Of a stretch of DNA of 64,000 nucleotides, positions 52,033-60,923 are shown one piece after another. Numbering within the stretch: the first letter of the stretch is position 1; each line of letters starts with the position of its first letter. Under the pieces are notes generated by a model. The model saw only the letters and a program-made list of their open reading frames with translations, was not told where the DNA came from and did no database searches. The stretch is from Streptomyces barringtoniae (GTDB lineage Bacteria; Actinomycetota; Actinomycetes; Streptomycetales; Streptomycetaceae). The position numbers and the translations under genes were made by a program. The stretch covers positions 62,001-126,000 of the forward strand of contig NZ_JAJHNP010000016.1 of NCBI RefSeq assembly GCF_020819595.1, written 5' to 3'.

Positions 52033-53919
52033 TCACGGGGTCTTGAGCTCGTCCGGACACGGGGTACCCCGGGGCAGCTGGTACGGCGCCGCCAGCCGGT
52101 AGGTTCCCGCCTTCGGCGCGAGCAGCATGGTCCACTTGTCCCCGTTCGCGTCCTGCGGCGTCTCCGCCAGGCACCCGTTGACGTTCCGGTACTTCTTCGG
52201 CGGGCCGGAGGAGACCACCTGCGGCGGCTTCAGGCTCTTGCCGTGCTCGTCGACGATGCTCAGCCACGGCGAATAGGGGATCCTGATCAGGATCCGCCCG
52301 GCCTTGCGCACCTGGAGCGTCATCTCGCCCTGGTCGGCGCGGTCCACCACCGCGTCGGGCTCGGCGAGCTGCGTCGGATCGGTCACCTGGAACAGCTGCC
52401 AGTTGGCGTCGCCCCACACCTGCGTCAGGTACGGCATGCCGCGCCGCAGCAGTTCCCGCTCGCGCTCGCCGCCGTCGCCGTCCGGGTTGTCCTTCGGCAG
52501 GACGACGAAGTGGACGGCCCAGCGCTGCAGCCACTCGTGGTAGTTCGCCGAGTTGAGGGTGTCGTCGTAGAAGAGCGGGTTGCGCTCCATGTCGGCCTGC
52601 CGGTTCCAGCCGCGTGCCAGGTTGACGTACGGCGCGAGCGCCGACGCCTCCCGGTGCGAGCGGGCCGGGACCACCTCGACGCGGCCCTTCTCGGCACCGG
52701 CCTTCTGCAGCTGGTGCACCAGCGGGGCGAGCTCGCGGGCCCAGGACGCGGCCGGGGTCGTGTGGATGATGTCGTCCACCGACTTGAAGCCGATCCAGCC
52801 GGCGAAGCCGACGAGCGCCAGCACGGCCGTGTACCACTTGCGGGACTTCGGCACCGTGAACGGCAGCGCGGCCACCAGCGTCGCACCCGCGAACACCATC
52901 GGCAGCCGGGAGATGTTCGACCCGATCTGCGAGCTGATCAGCCACACCAGGACCACGCCGACGCTGTAGACGGCCGCCGTCAGCCGGACCGTCACCCACT
53001 GACGGGGCACGAGGAACAGGCACAGCAGGCCGTACGCCAGGGGCAGGATCACCGAGCCGATCGTCATCGGCTGGGTGCCCGAGAACGGGAAGAGGAAGTA
53101 CGAGGCGGCGACCACCACCGTCGGGGCGAGGCCCAGCGCCCAGGCGCCCGGCCGCCGCTTCTGCAGGAACAGCGCGACCGCGACCAGCCCGACGAACAGC
53201 CCCGAGACGGGCGAGGCCATGGTGGACAGGCCGGCCAGCGGGGCGGCCACCGCCGCCTTCGCCCAGCGTTTGTGCCGCCACCGGTACGGCCAGCAGAAGA
53301 CGGCCGCGACGGCGCCGAGCGCGAACATCGTGCCGAGACCGAAGGTCACCCGGCCCGAGATCGCGTTGCACAGCAGCGCGACGACCCCGGCGAGCGACGC
53401 CCACAGCGGGTTCTTCACCGCCCGGCTGCGGATCAGGACCAGCGTCAGCAGGCCCGCCGACACCGTCCCGGCGATCATCATCGTCGTACGGACGCCGAGG
53501 ACGGCCATCAGATACGGCGACACCACGCTGTACGACACCGGGTGCATGCCGCCGTACCAGGCGAGGTTGTACGCCGAGTCCGGGTGCCGGCCGACGAACT
53601 CCGCCCAGGCGTCCTGCGCGGCGAGATCGCCACCACTGTTCGCGAACGTGAAGAACCAGACGATGTGCAGGACGCCCGCGAGGGCCGTCACGGACAGCAC
53701 GGGGTGCTTGAGCAGCCGCTGCCGCAGGGGTTCGGCGGCGACGAGAAGACGCGCGAGTCTGCTGGAGGGCGCGTCGAGGCGGTCACTGTCGGTACGGCCG
53801 TCCGGGTGGTCGGTGTGATCCCCGTGACCGTCCGCGTCAGGCTCGGACAGGCGTATTCGCGGGCCGGATCCCGGCCCCGGATCGGCGTCGTCGGCGCGTG
53901 TCGGCTCGGCTGTGGCCAC
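52033..53919 (-). CDS. Polytopic membrane protein, GT-C-like (unknown function)
   Basis: A 628-residue protein: an acidic, Asp/His-rich cytoplasmic start (about 1-65), then about 11-12 hydrophobic segments between 75 and 390, and a C-terminal soluble domain (about 400-628) ending in CPDELKTP. The layout of many membrane spans plus a soluble tail is like GT-C glycosyltransferases or YfhO-type proteins. I choose GTG 53919, with GGGGAG nine bases upstream, over the GTG at 53967. Location next to the carboxypeptidase suggests envelope biogenesis; that is only context. Confidence 0.7.
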   Translation of the reverse strand: MATAEPTRADDADPGPGSGPRIRLSEPDADGHGDHTDHPDGRTDSDRLDAPSSRLARLLVAAEPLRQRLLKHPVLSVTALAGVLHIVWFFTFANSGGDLAAQDAWAEFVGRHPDSAYNLAWYGGMHPVSYSVVSPYLMAVLGVRTTMMIAGTVSAGLLTLVLIRSRAVKNPLWASLAGVVALLCNAISGRVTFGLGTMFALGAVAAVFCWPYRWRHKRWAKAAVAAPLAGLSTMASPVSGLFVGLVAVALFLQKRRPGAWALGLAPTVVVAASYFLFPFSGTQPMTIGSVILPLAYGLLCLFLVPRQWVTVRLTAAVYSVGVVLVWLISSQIGSNISRLPMVFAGATLVAALPFTVPKSRKWYTAVLALVGFAGWIGFKSVDDIIHTTPAASWARELAPLVHQLQKAGAEKGRVEVVPARSHREASALAPYVNLARGWNRQADMERNPLFYDDTLNSANYHEWLQRWAVHFVVLPKDNPDGDGGERERELLRRGMPYLTQVWGDANWQLFQVTDPTQLAEPDAVVDRADQGEMTLQVRKAGRILIRIPYSPWLSIVDEHGKSLKPPQVVSSGPPKKYRNVNGCLAETPQDANGDKWTMLLAPKAGTYRLAAPYQLPRGTPCPDELKTP

Positions 53920-54041
53920 CTGAAGGCACTCCCCGTGTCCCGTCTTCTGTTCTCGGCCGTGTTCCACGGCGTTCCCGGCTGCTTCCCGTCCAGTTCGCGG
54001 TCATGTCCCGTGACCGGCGACCTGCCCCGATTCGTGACGCT

Positions 54042-54084
54042 AGCACGCACCCCGCCGCGGGTCTTCGTCGGCGGGGTGCGTGCT
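54042..54084 (-). terminator. Strong hairpin terminator of the carboxypeptidase gene
   Basis: Perfect 16-bp arms AGCACGCACCCCGCCG (54042-54057) and CGGCGGGGTGCGTGCT (54069-54084), 11-nt loop, 22 bp after the D,D-carboxypeptidase stop. Confidence 0.82.
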
Positions 54085-54105
54085 GGTGACGACCGGGGTG
54101 CGGAC

Positions 54106-56787
54106 TCAGCCCAGACGGGTCAGCTTGGCGCCGAAGCCGGGCTCCGCCAGATCCTTCTGCAGGGCCACCGGCACCTTGACGGCTCCGGCCGAACCGTCAC
54201 CCACGGTGAGCGAGCCGACCTCGGTGCCCGCCTTCGCGGTGTGCGGCACCTTGCCGGAGGTGAAGGACAGCTTCACCTCCAGCCCCGGCCAGCCGGCCGC
54301 CGTGACGTCCTTCGTCGCCACGATGGGCGTACGGCCGCCGAGACCGTCGTCGACGTACCCGACCACGTCGCCCTTCTTCAGGATCGTCACCGACTTCAGC
54401 GCGCCCTGCGCGGCCCGGATCAGCTTGTCGCCCGCGTCCAGGACCCCGCTGATGATGGTGTTGTCGAAGCCGCCGGCGCGCTGGCGCAGCACGGCCCCGA
54501 TGATGGTGCGCGTCTCGCCGCCGACCTGCTGCTTCGCCGCGAAGACGAGGTTGCCGAGGGCGGCGGTCGAGGTGCCGGTCTTGATGCCGACGACGTTGTT
54601 GTGGCCGACCAGGCGGTTGTAGTTGGAGTGGTTGACGCCCTTGTAGTCGTTGTACGACATCATCGCCGCGACCTCGCGGAAGACGGGCTGCTGCATCGCC
54701 GCCCGGGCCAGCTTCACCTGGTCCACCGCCGTGCTAACCGTGGAGGCGGTCAGACCCGAGGGGTCGGTGTACGTGGTGTTGGTCATGCCGAGGCCCTTGG
54801 CGGCGGCGTTCATCTTCTCGGTGAACGCCTGCTCCGAGTGGGAGTCCCAGCGGGCGAGCAGCCGGGCCACGTTGTTGGCGGAGGGCAGGAGGATGGCCTC
54901 CAGGGCCTCGCGCTCGGAGATCGAGTCGCCGGCGGTGACACGGACGGTGGACTCCTGGCCCGCGTCAGACTGTTGCTCGGCCGGCTTGTCGATCCTGATC
55001 TTCGGGCCGTCCTGGCCGCTCTTGAGCGGGTGGTCGCGCAGGATGAGGTACGCGGTCATCACCTTGGCGACGCTCGCGATCGGTACGGGCTTCTGGTCGC
55101 CGGAGTCACCGAACGTGCCGATGCCCTGGACGTCGAGCGCGGCCTGACCGCCGGCCGGCCACGGGATGTCGGCCTTGCCTCCGTCGAAGGTGTAGGTGTC
55201 CTTCGCGGTGAGGTCGAGGGTGGGGTCGGGGAGCGGGCGGAGGGTCTGCACGACCGCGAAGACGATCGCCAGGAGCAGGACCAGGGGGGTCCAGATCTTG
55301 AGCCGGCGCACGATCGTGCGGACCGCGGTCTCCGGGGGCGGCGGCGTGTTCGTCAGCTCCGCCAGGAGGTCCAGCGGGGGCTTCGGGGGGAGGGGCTGCT
55401 GGGTGGTGCGCTCGGGGCCGACCTGGGGGACGGGGGTGGTGGCGTCCGGCTTGGCGGCCGGCTTGGCCTCCGGCTTGGCGGCCGTCGCCATGTCGTTCTT
55501 GAGCGCGACGAACTTGCTGGTGCGCTCGGAGTCGGACTCCGGGGCCTTGGGCGTGTCCGTCCTGCCGCCGAGCTTGAGCATGGTCGTCGGCTGGTCGACC
55601 TGCGGGGCGGGCTTGGGCTTTATCGCCTTGAAGACGGTGGTGGGCTGGTCGACGGGGGCGTTGTCCTGCGCGGCGTCGTCCCCGTCCGCCTCGGCTTCGC
55701 CTTCGGCGTCCGTGTTCCCACCCGCACCACCGGTGCGGCTCTCGTCGTCGGCTGCGGGTGGCCCCTGCGGGGCGTCCTCGCCGTCGGCGTCCTCGGGCCC
55801 GTCCTCGGCTTCGCCGGCCTTTGCCTTTGCCTTCGCGTCGACCTCGGCCTCGGCGCCCCGGTCGGTGTCCGTCTCCGCGTCAGCGTCGGCGCCACTGTCC
55901 GTGTCGGCGTCGGCGTCCGGGCCTGCCTCGGCGTCGGCTTCGGCGCCCCGGTCGGTGTCGGCGTCCGCGTCGGTCTCGGCCTCAGCTTCGGCGCCCCGGC
56001 CCGTGTCGGTGTCCGCGTCGGCCTCGGAACCCGCCTCGGCCTTCGCTTTCACGCCCGCCTTCTCGGCGTCCGCGTCCGCGTCTGCCTCGGCGTCAGCTTC
56101 GGCGCCCCGGTCGGTGTCGGTCTCGGCGTGAGCCCCGGCGCCGCCGTTCGAGCCGGCCTCCGCGTCGGTCTCGGCCTGGGCTTCGGCGCCCCGGTCCGTG
56201 TCGGCCTCGGAACCCGCCTTCGCCTGCGTGCCCGCCTTCTCGTCGTCCGCGTCCGCCTTCTGGTCGGCGTCGGCGTCGGCGTCGGCGGTCGTCGGTTCCT
56301 CTGCGTCCGCCTCCGCGTTCCCGGCCGCCTTCGCCTGGGTGTCGGTCTTCGCGTCCGCATCGGAGTCCGCGTCAGCGTCCGCCTCCGTAGCCGCGTTCGC
56401 CTCCGCGTCGGCGCCCGTGGCCTCGGACCCGGTCTCGGCCTCCCCGGCCTCCGGCTCATCCGTGGCCGTCGGGCCGGGACTTGCGGCGCCGCGGACCCAG
56501 GCCGAGACCGCCTCGCGGAGGGCGGTGTCCTCCGAGGGGACTTCCGAGGCGCGGGCCTTCACGTCACGGACCGACAGGACCTTCGTCGCGCTGTCCGCGC
56601 CGCCGGGCGAGGAATCCTTTTCGCGCGAGACGGCGAGGCGTGGATCGCGTGCCTCGGGAACCGGACCCGCGCTCCCCGGCGTCGGTTCTGCCGACGACTC
56701 GCGCTGCTTCGACCTGTCGGGGGACTCGCCCGCCACCGATGCCTCCTCCTGCGCCGCACGCCCACGCGCGCGCCCTGTCCGAACCAT
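54106..56787 (-). CDS. D-alanyl-D-alanine carboxypeptidase (S11) with very long acidic cytoplasmic tail
   Basis: An 893-residue low-molecular-weight penicillin-binding protein. The peptidase domain is in the C-terminal 370 residues: S-V-A-K (Ser572-Lys575), S-A-N (Ser636-Asn638) and K-T-G (Lys736), all intact. A single membrane segment is at about 502-520. The first 500 residues are cytoplasmic and low-complexity; residues 110-370 repeat DTDRGAEA, ADADAD and similar Asp/Ala/Glu/Thr units. The enzyme trims the terminal D-Ala of peptidoglycan stems. The tail is much longer than in the family and may recruit partners or tolerate length variation. Confidence 0.9.
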   Translation of the reverse strand: MVRTGRARGRAAQEEASVAGESPDRSKQRESSAEPTPGSAGPVPEARDPRLAVSREKDSSPGGADSATKVLSVRDVKARASEVPSEDTALREAVSAWVRGAASPGPTATDEPEAGEAETGSEATGADAEANAATEADADADSDADAKTDTQAKAAGNAEADAEEPTTADADADADQKADADDEKAGTQAKAGSEADTDRGAEAQAETDAEAGSNGGAGAHAETDTDRGAEADAEADADADAEKAGVKAKAEAGSEADADTDTGRGAEAEAETDADADTDRGAEADAEAGPDADADTDSGADADAETDTDRGAEAEVDAKAKAKAGEAEDGPEDADGEDAPQGPPAADDESRTGGAGGNTDAEGEAEADGDDAAQDNAPVDQPTTVFKAIKPKPAPQVDQPTTMLKLGGRTDTPKAPESDSERTSKFVALKNDMATAAKPEAKPAAKPDATTPVPQVGPERTTQQPLPPKPPLDLLAELTNTPPPPETAVRTIVRRLKIWTPLVLLLAIVFAVVQTLRPLPDPTLDLTAKDTYTFDGGKADIPWPAGGQAALDVQGIGTFGDSGDQKPVPIASVAKVMTAYLILRDHPLKSGQDGPKIRIDKPAEQQSDAGQESTVRVTAGDSISEREALEAILLPSANNVARLLARWDSHSEQAFTEKMNAAAKGLGMTNTTYTDPSGLTASTVSTAVDQVKLARAAMQQPVFREVAAMMSYNDYKGVNHSNYNRLVGHNNVVGIKTGTSTAALGNLVFAAKQQVGGETRTIIGAVLRQRAGGFDNTIISGVLDAGDKLIRAAQGALKSVTILKKGDVVGYVDDGLGGRTPIVATKDVTAAGWPGLEVKLSFTSGKVPHTAKAGTEVGSLTVGDGSAGAVKVPVALQKDLAEPGFGAKLTRLG
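55680..56460. repeat. Low-complexity repeat encoding the acidic tail
   Basis: About 780 bp of short GC-rich repeats (GCGTCGGC, GCCCCGGTCGGTGTC and similar) that code for Asp/Ala/Glu/Thr runs on the minus strand. Likely to change length by slippage or recombination. Confidence 0.75.
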
Positions 56788-56931
56788 GTACCAGTGTCCT
56801 GTGTGAGGGCTTGGCCCCTGCAGTAGACGAGAACGACATACCTACCGGTTCCCTCACGAACCGGTCACGCACCCTCGACAGACCAATGTGAGAGGGGTCA
56901 CCCTGTCATTCATCCACGCGGGGAGGCATGG

Positions 56932-57690
56932 ATGGGCAGGAGCCGCAGAACACTTCCGGAGGAGCTTCTGCTGCTGGCACTGGACCCGGCCACGGGTACC
57001 ACTGCGCAGCCGCAGTCGCTCGACCTCGGTCTGGCCGGTGCACAGCTAGTGGAGCTGGCGCTGGCCGGACGGATAGCCCCAGACGGGGATCGTATCGCCG
57101 TGGTGGTGCCACGGCCGACTGGAGATCCGACTTTGGACTGCGCGTTGGAGTTGCTGCGAAGGCGTGGCGCTCCCGTGCGTGCCGTCCACTGGATCGGCGG
57201 ACCCCGGCTGGGGCTCCGTCAGACGTACCTCTCGCATCTGGAGCGGTGCGGCATGGTGCATGCCGTGGCCGGTCAGATGTGCGGGGTGCTGCCGACGACC
57301 CGCTATCAGGCGACGGACAACGAGATCAGCCGGGAGATCCGAGCCCGGCTGGATTCCGCGATCCGCACCGGCGTACCGCCGGACCCGCGGACCGCGGCGC
57401 TCGCCGCCCTGGCGCACGCCGTCGGACTCGGCAAGCACCTGTATCCGGGGAACGAGGGACGCTCGTCCCGGTCCCGGCTGCGGGATCTGATCCGGCACGA
57501 CCCCATGGGCGGTCTTGTCGCGCATGCCGTGATGGACGTGCAGAACGGTGCTGTCGCACAGCCGCGCCGGGGCGCCGCCGCCACCGGTCGGCAGGGCGCG
57601 GCGGTCGGCGCGAGGTCCGCGGCGGAACCCGCACGCGGGGTTCCGATGCAGCCGCACCGCGGGTCCATGGCACGCGCCGTGGCCCACTGA
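56932..57690 (+). CDS. GPP34/GOLPH3-family phosphoprotein
   Basis: A 252-residue protein of the GOLPH3/VPS74 fold: it begins LPEELLLLALDPATG and has LGLAGAQLVELALAGRIAP, a mid-section LDCALELLRRRG and LSHLERCGMVH. In eukaryotes this fold binds phosphatidylinositol-4-phosphate at membranes; the role in Streptomyces is unknown, though homologues are numerous there. The last 45 residues are Arg/Ala-rich and differ from the fold. ATG 56932 is chosen. 19-bp tandem repeats begin at its stop codon. Confidence 0.86.
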   Translation: MGRSRRTLPEELLLLALDPATGTTAQPQSLDLGLAGAQLVELALAGRIAPDGDRIAVVVPRPTGDPTLDCALELLRRRGAPVRAVHWIGGPRLGLRQTYLSHLERCGMVHAVAGQMCGVLPTTRYQATDNEISREIRARLDSAIRTGVPPDPRTAALAALAHAVGLGKHLYPGNEGRSSRSRLRDLIRHDPMGGLVAHAVMDVQNGAVAQPRRGAAATGRQGAAVGARSAAEPARGVPMQPHRGSMARAVAH

Positions 57691-57782
57691 GCCGTAACCC
57701 CGGTTCTGCACCGTGACCACGGTTCTGAGCCGCAACTCCGGTTCCGAGCCGTAACCCCGGTTCTGAGCCGTAACCCCGGTTC
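57688..57782. repeat. 19-bp tandem repeat, five units
   Basis: Five adjacent 19-bp units (57688, 57707, 57726, 57745, 57764) with consensus TGAGCCGTAACCCCGGTTC; units 1 and 5 are identical and the others have 1-4 changes. The first unit supplies the TGA stop of the GPP34 gene. The 333-bp gap 57691-58023 contains this array, then a terminator, then the promoter region of the HTH gene. Confidence 0.88.
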
Positions 57783-57814
57783 GCCCAGACCCGGTTCGGG
57801 AGCCGCTGGGTCAG

Positions 57815-57857
57815 AGCGGGGCGGTGGGATCCTTCCCCGGGATCCCGCCGCCCCGCT
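57815..57857 (+). terminator. Hairpin terminator after the GPP34 gene
   Basis: Arms AGCGGGGCGGTGGGATCC (57815-57832) and GGATCCCGCCGCCCCGCT (57840-57857) pair along 18 positions with one G-T type mismatch, 7-nt loop. Very stable. Confidence 0.85.
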
Positions 57858-58023
57858 CGACTGCGTCCCGGTACACCATCGGGTGGCGAGCCGTGGCGAA
57901 CTGACGCGTACGCGCCGCATATCCACCGTTTCCCAGCGGTAGAAAGCACCTTGGTGGCAGTCTGCTCAGCAGCAGATACGGAAAGTGTTAGGAAACAGGC
58001 AGGCAGCCGGAGGTGCACGTCCC

Positions 58024-58881
58024 GTGGCGTCCAATGTCAATCCCACTGTCAGGCGGCGCCGGCTGGGCCAGGAGCTCCGCAGGCTCCGCGAGCTCAAGGG
58101 CATGACGGCCGAGGAAGTGGCGGAACGACTGCTGGTGTCGCAGTCGAAGATCAGTCGGCTGGAGAACGGCCGCAGAAGCATCAGCCAGCGCGATGTGCGC
58201 GACCTGTGCGGGGTGTACGAGGTCGAGGACCAGCGGATCGTCGACTCGCTGATGGAAATGGCCCGGGACTCCCGGCAGCAGGGCTGGTGGCACACCTTCG
58301 GGGACATCCCGTACAGCGTGTACATCGGTCTGGAGACCGACGCCGAGTCGCTGAGGGTGTACGAACCCCAGCTGGTCACCGGTCTGTTGCAGACCCGCGC
58401 CTACGCGGAGGCCCTGGTGCAGGGCGCGCTGCCGGAGACGTCGACCGCCGAGATCGAGAAGCGTGTGCAGGTGCGCATGCGCCGACAGGAACGTATCACC
58501 GCCGAGAACAACCCGCTCCGGCTGTGGGTGGTGCTCGACGAGGCGGCGCTGAAGCGTGTCGTGGGCAGCAGACTGGTGATGCGCGAGCAGCTGGACCATC
58601 TGATCGAGATGTCCCAGCTGCCGCACGTCACCGTGCAGGTGCTGCCGTTCGAGGTCGGCGCGCATCCCGGGCTCAACGGCCAGTACGCGATCCTGGAGTT
58701 CGCCGACGCCGCCGACTCCAGCGTGGTGTACCTGGAGGGCGTCACCAGCGACCTGTACCTGGAGAAGGCCCAGGACGTGCAGAAGTACGCCGTGATGTAC
58801 GAGCACCTGCGGGCACAGTCCCTCAATGTGGAGCAATCCCGGCAGTTCATTGCGAAGGTGGCCAAACAGTACGCCGAATGA
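58024..58881 (+). CDS. Helix-turn-helix regulator with DUF5753 (WhiJ-like)
   Basis: A 285-residue protein: HTH at about residues 12-70 (LGQELRRLRELKGMTAEEVA, SQSKISRLENGRR) and DUF5753 from about 100 to 280 (VYEPQLVTGLLQTRAYAEAL, VTVQVLPFEVGAHPGLNGQY, YLEGVTSDLYLEK). Start GTG 58024 is preceded by GGAGG at the right distance; an in-frame GTG at 57985 would add 13 residues including a rare TTA codon. It is followed 189 bp later by a DUF397 gene, the second such pair in the window. Confidence 0.9.
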   Translation: MASNVNPTVRRRRLGQELRRLRELKGMTAEEVAERLLVSQSKISRLENGRRSISQRDVRDLCGVYEVEDQRIVDSLMEMARDSRQQGWWHTFGDIPYSVYIGLETDAESLRVYEPQLVTGLLQTRAYAEALVQGALPETSTAEIEKRVQVRMRRQERITAENNPLRLWVVLDEAALKRVVGSRLVMREQLDHLIEMSQLPHVTVQVLPFEVGAHPGLNGQYAILEFADAADSSVVYLEGVTSDLYLEKAQDVQKYAVMYEHLRAQSLNVEQSRQFIAKVAKQYAE

Positions 58882-59070
58882 GCGGCTGTCACGAAGGGCG
58901 CCGGATCTTACACCGAAGGTCCACTCCAATGGAAGGCTCCCCCGGAATATGCCATCCGGTTGAGTGAACGACTACTCCGGCAGGGGCGGTTGCCCGGTAG
59001 CGTCGATCACGCCAATCAGACGACAAGGTTGGCGTGAACCGCACTATCGCAACTCGCAACAGGAGTGGAC

Positions 59071-59262
59071 ATGGCACTGATTCAGGGCGCTTCGGAGACG
59101 TGGATGAAGTCCTCCTATTCCGCGGGCAACGGCGCCTGCGTCGAGGTCAAGTCGCCCGCCGACGCCGAACTCGCCGTCCGTGACTCCAAGGTCCCCGAGG
59201 GCCCGATCCTGGCCTTCCCGGCCGACGCCTGGAACGCCTTCGTGACCTCGGTCAAGGCCTAG
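59071..59262 (+). CDS. DUF397 small protein
   Basis: A 63-residue protein with W-M-K-S-S-Y-S-A-G-N, C-V-E-V, V-R-D-S-K and a final A-W-N-A-F-V, the DUF397 pattern. AGGAG six bases before ATG 59071 decides the start over GTG 59065, which would have no space for a ribosome site. It is the partner of the upstream HTH/DUF5753 gene but has its own leader. Confidence 0.9.
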   Translation: MALIQGASETWMKSSYSAGNGACVEVKSPADAELAVRDSKVPEGPILAFPADAWNAFVTSVKA

Positions 59263-59328
59263 GGGGCCCTCCCTGACCTTCGTCAGTGAAGCCCCGACGA
59301 AAACAACTTCACAAGCACCACCAGAAGA

Positions 59329-59364
59329 GCCCTCTCGACCAGTCGCCGTCCTTGCCGAGAGGGC
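59329..59364. terminator. Hairpin terminator between convergent DUF397 and MerR genes
   Basis: GCCCTCTCG (59329-59337) and CGAGAGGGC (59356-59364), perfect 9-bp stem, 18-nt loop. Confidence 0.65.
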
Positions 59365-59385
59365 ACCTTCTGTTCGGGGGCGGTG

Positions 59386-60252
59386 TCACGCCGTCCCCGC
59401 GGACCGCACCACCGGGAACGCCACGTCGCACACCGGGTCCTCGGGGCCCGCCGCGTCCCAGTCCGCGAAGTACACCTCGCGGCAGGGCCCGGCCATCTCG
59501 AGCCCCTCGCCCGCCATCCACTGCTCCACCGCCTCGAAGGCGGCCAGGATCTGCGGATGCGCCACCTGCGCCTTGGTGATCCGCGTGTACGCCAGCCGGG
59601 CCGCCGGCTCCACCCGTACCGCCGTCTCCCAGGCCCGCCCCCGCCCGGCGGCCCACGCCCGGGCCGCCGCCTCGTCGGCCACCGGCACACAGGACTCCGC
59701 CGGGCCGTCGCTCTCCATCGACACCTCGGCGTGGTAGACCACGAACGGCGCGCCCGTCATGCCCCCGCACTCCCGCGCCGCCGCCTCCAGCCGGCCCAGC
59801 GACGCGCCGATCCACGTCGGCAGCTCGTCCGCCAGCGTGTGCCGCGACTCGGTGATCACCACCTGCGCCGGCACGTCCACGGTCTCGATCACGAACTTCT
59901 CGTACATCTCGGTGCTCCTCCCGGACAGCCGTCCACGGAGGTACTCGGCGAGCGTCCGCTGCCCGGCCACCCGGCTCTCCACGTCCGCCCAGTAGGCGGC
60001 CAGCCGGCCGGCGGCCTCGGGCCCCCCGGCGCCGAGCACCTCGGCAATCCGGGCCAGCGGCATGTCCAGCTGCCGCAGCAGGGCCACAAGACGGGCGCGT
60101 TCGGCCTGGTCGGCGCGGTAGTAGCGGTAGCCGGTCGCCTCGTCGACACGGGCCGGCGCCAGCAGGCCCAGCCGGTCGTACAGGCGCAGCGCCTTGGCCG
60201 ACAGCCGGGCCCGCGCGGCGAACGCGCCGATGGTGAGCAGGTCGTCGTCCAC
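59386..60252 (-). CDS. MerR-family regulator with GyrI-like effector domain
   Basis: A 288-residue regulator. The MerR HTH (LTIGAFAARARLSAKALRLYD, GLLAPARVDEATGYRYY) covers about 4-75, a coiled coil follows, and a GyrI-like ligand-binding domain fills about 125-288 (VDVPAQVVITESRHTL to the end). The type resembles BmrR/TipA-like sensors of drugs or lipophilic compounds. I use GTG 60252, which has GGAGG eight bases upstream; the in-frame GTG at 60270 has none. Confidence 0.86.
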   Translation of the reverse strand: MDDDLLTIGAFAARARLSAKALRLYDRLGLLAPARVDEATGYRYYRADQAERARLVALLRQLDMPLARIAEVLGAGGPEAAGRLAAYWADVESRVAGQRTLAEYLRGRLSGRSTEMYEKFVIETVDVPAQVVITESRHTLADELPTWIGASLGRLEAAARECGGMTGAPFVVYHAEVSMESDGPAESCVPVADEAAARAWAAGRGRAWETAVRVEPAARLAYTRITKAQVAHPQILAAFEAVEQWMAGEGLEMAGPCREVYFADWDAAGPEDPVCDVAFPVVRSAGTA

Positions 60253-60336
60253 CGTGTCATCCTCCGTCACCGGGCGGATCCGCCGCCCGGTGACAGGGAC
60301 ACTCGGCTCTGCCCCAGGGGCAAGGTCAAGCGGTGC

Positions 60337-60825
60337 TCAGCCGAGCTGGGCCTCGATGGCCGTCACGATCGCGTCCGACTCCGGCTCGGTCTGCGGCGAG
60401 AACCGGGCGACGACCGTGCCGTCCCGCCCGATCAGGAACTTCTCGAAGTTCCAGCGGATGTCGCCGCTGTGCCCCTCGGCGTCGGCGAAGCCCACCAGAC
60501 GCTCGTACAGCGGGTGCCGGCCCTCGCCGTTCACCTCGACCTTCTCGGTGAGCGGGAAGGACACGCCGTACGTCGCCGAGCAGAACTCCGCGATCTCCTC
60601 GGCGGTGCCGGGCTCCTGGCCGAGGAACTGGTTGCAGGGCACGCCGAGCACGGTGAACCCGCGGTCGGCGTACCGCTCCTGGAGCTTCTCCAGGCCCGTG
60701 TACTGGGGGGTGAGGCCGCACTTGGAGGCCACGTTGACGACGAGGACGGCCTTGCCCTCGTACTGGGGGAGGTCGGCGGGGCCGCCCTGCAGGGCGTCGA
60801 TTTCGACATTCAGCACGTTGGTCAT
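60337..60825 (-). CDS. Glutathione peroxidase family thiol peroxidase
   Basis: A 162-residue thioredoxin-fold peroxidase. The peroxidatic Cys36 is in NVASKCGLTPQY (Cys rather than selenocysteine), with FTVLGVPCNQFLGQEPG and IRWNFEKFLIGRDG carrying the Gln, Trp and Asn partners. Because Streptomyces lacks glutathione, the electron donor is probably thioredoxin. It reduces hydroperoxides. It may be transcribed with the downstream MerR gene, 66 bp away. Confidence 0.93.
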   Translation of the reverse strand: MTNVLNVEIDALQGGPADLPQYEGKAVLVVNVASKCGLTPQYTGLEKLQERYADRGFTVLGVPCNQFLGQEPGTAEEIAEFCSATYGVSFPLTEKVEVNGEGRHPLYERLVGFADAEGHSGDIRWNFEKFLIGRDGTVVARFSPQTEPESDAIVTAIEAQLG

Positions 60826-60923
60826 GCCTGGATGCTATGCGCTCAGCGGGGTGCGGGGGACGGGCCGGCCGGCGGCCGCGGGTTCGTCGTGGCCGGTCGC
60901 GCCCACGCGGCGGCAGCCGCACG

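Noticed and set aside
50809..56826. A 2005-codon open frame on the plus strand
   Set aside because: It runs antisense to five well-supported genes, is full of Arg/Gly/Val low-complexity, and arises from high GC at the third codon position and the repeats of the carboxypeptidase tail.
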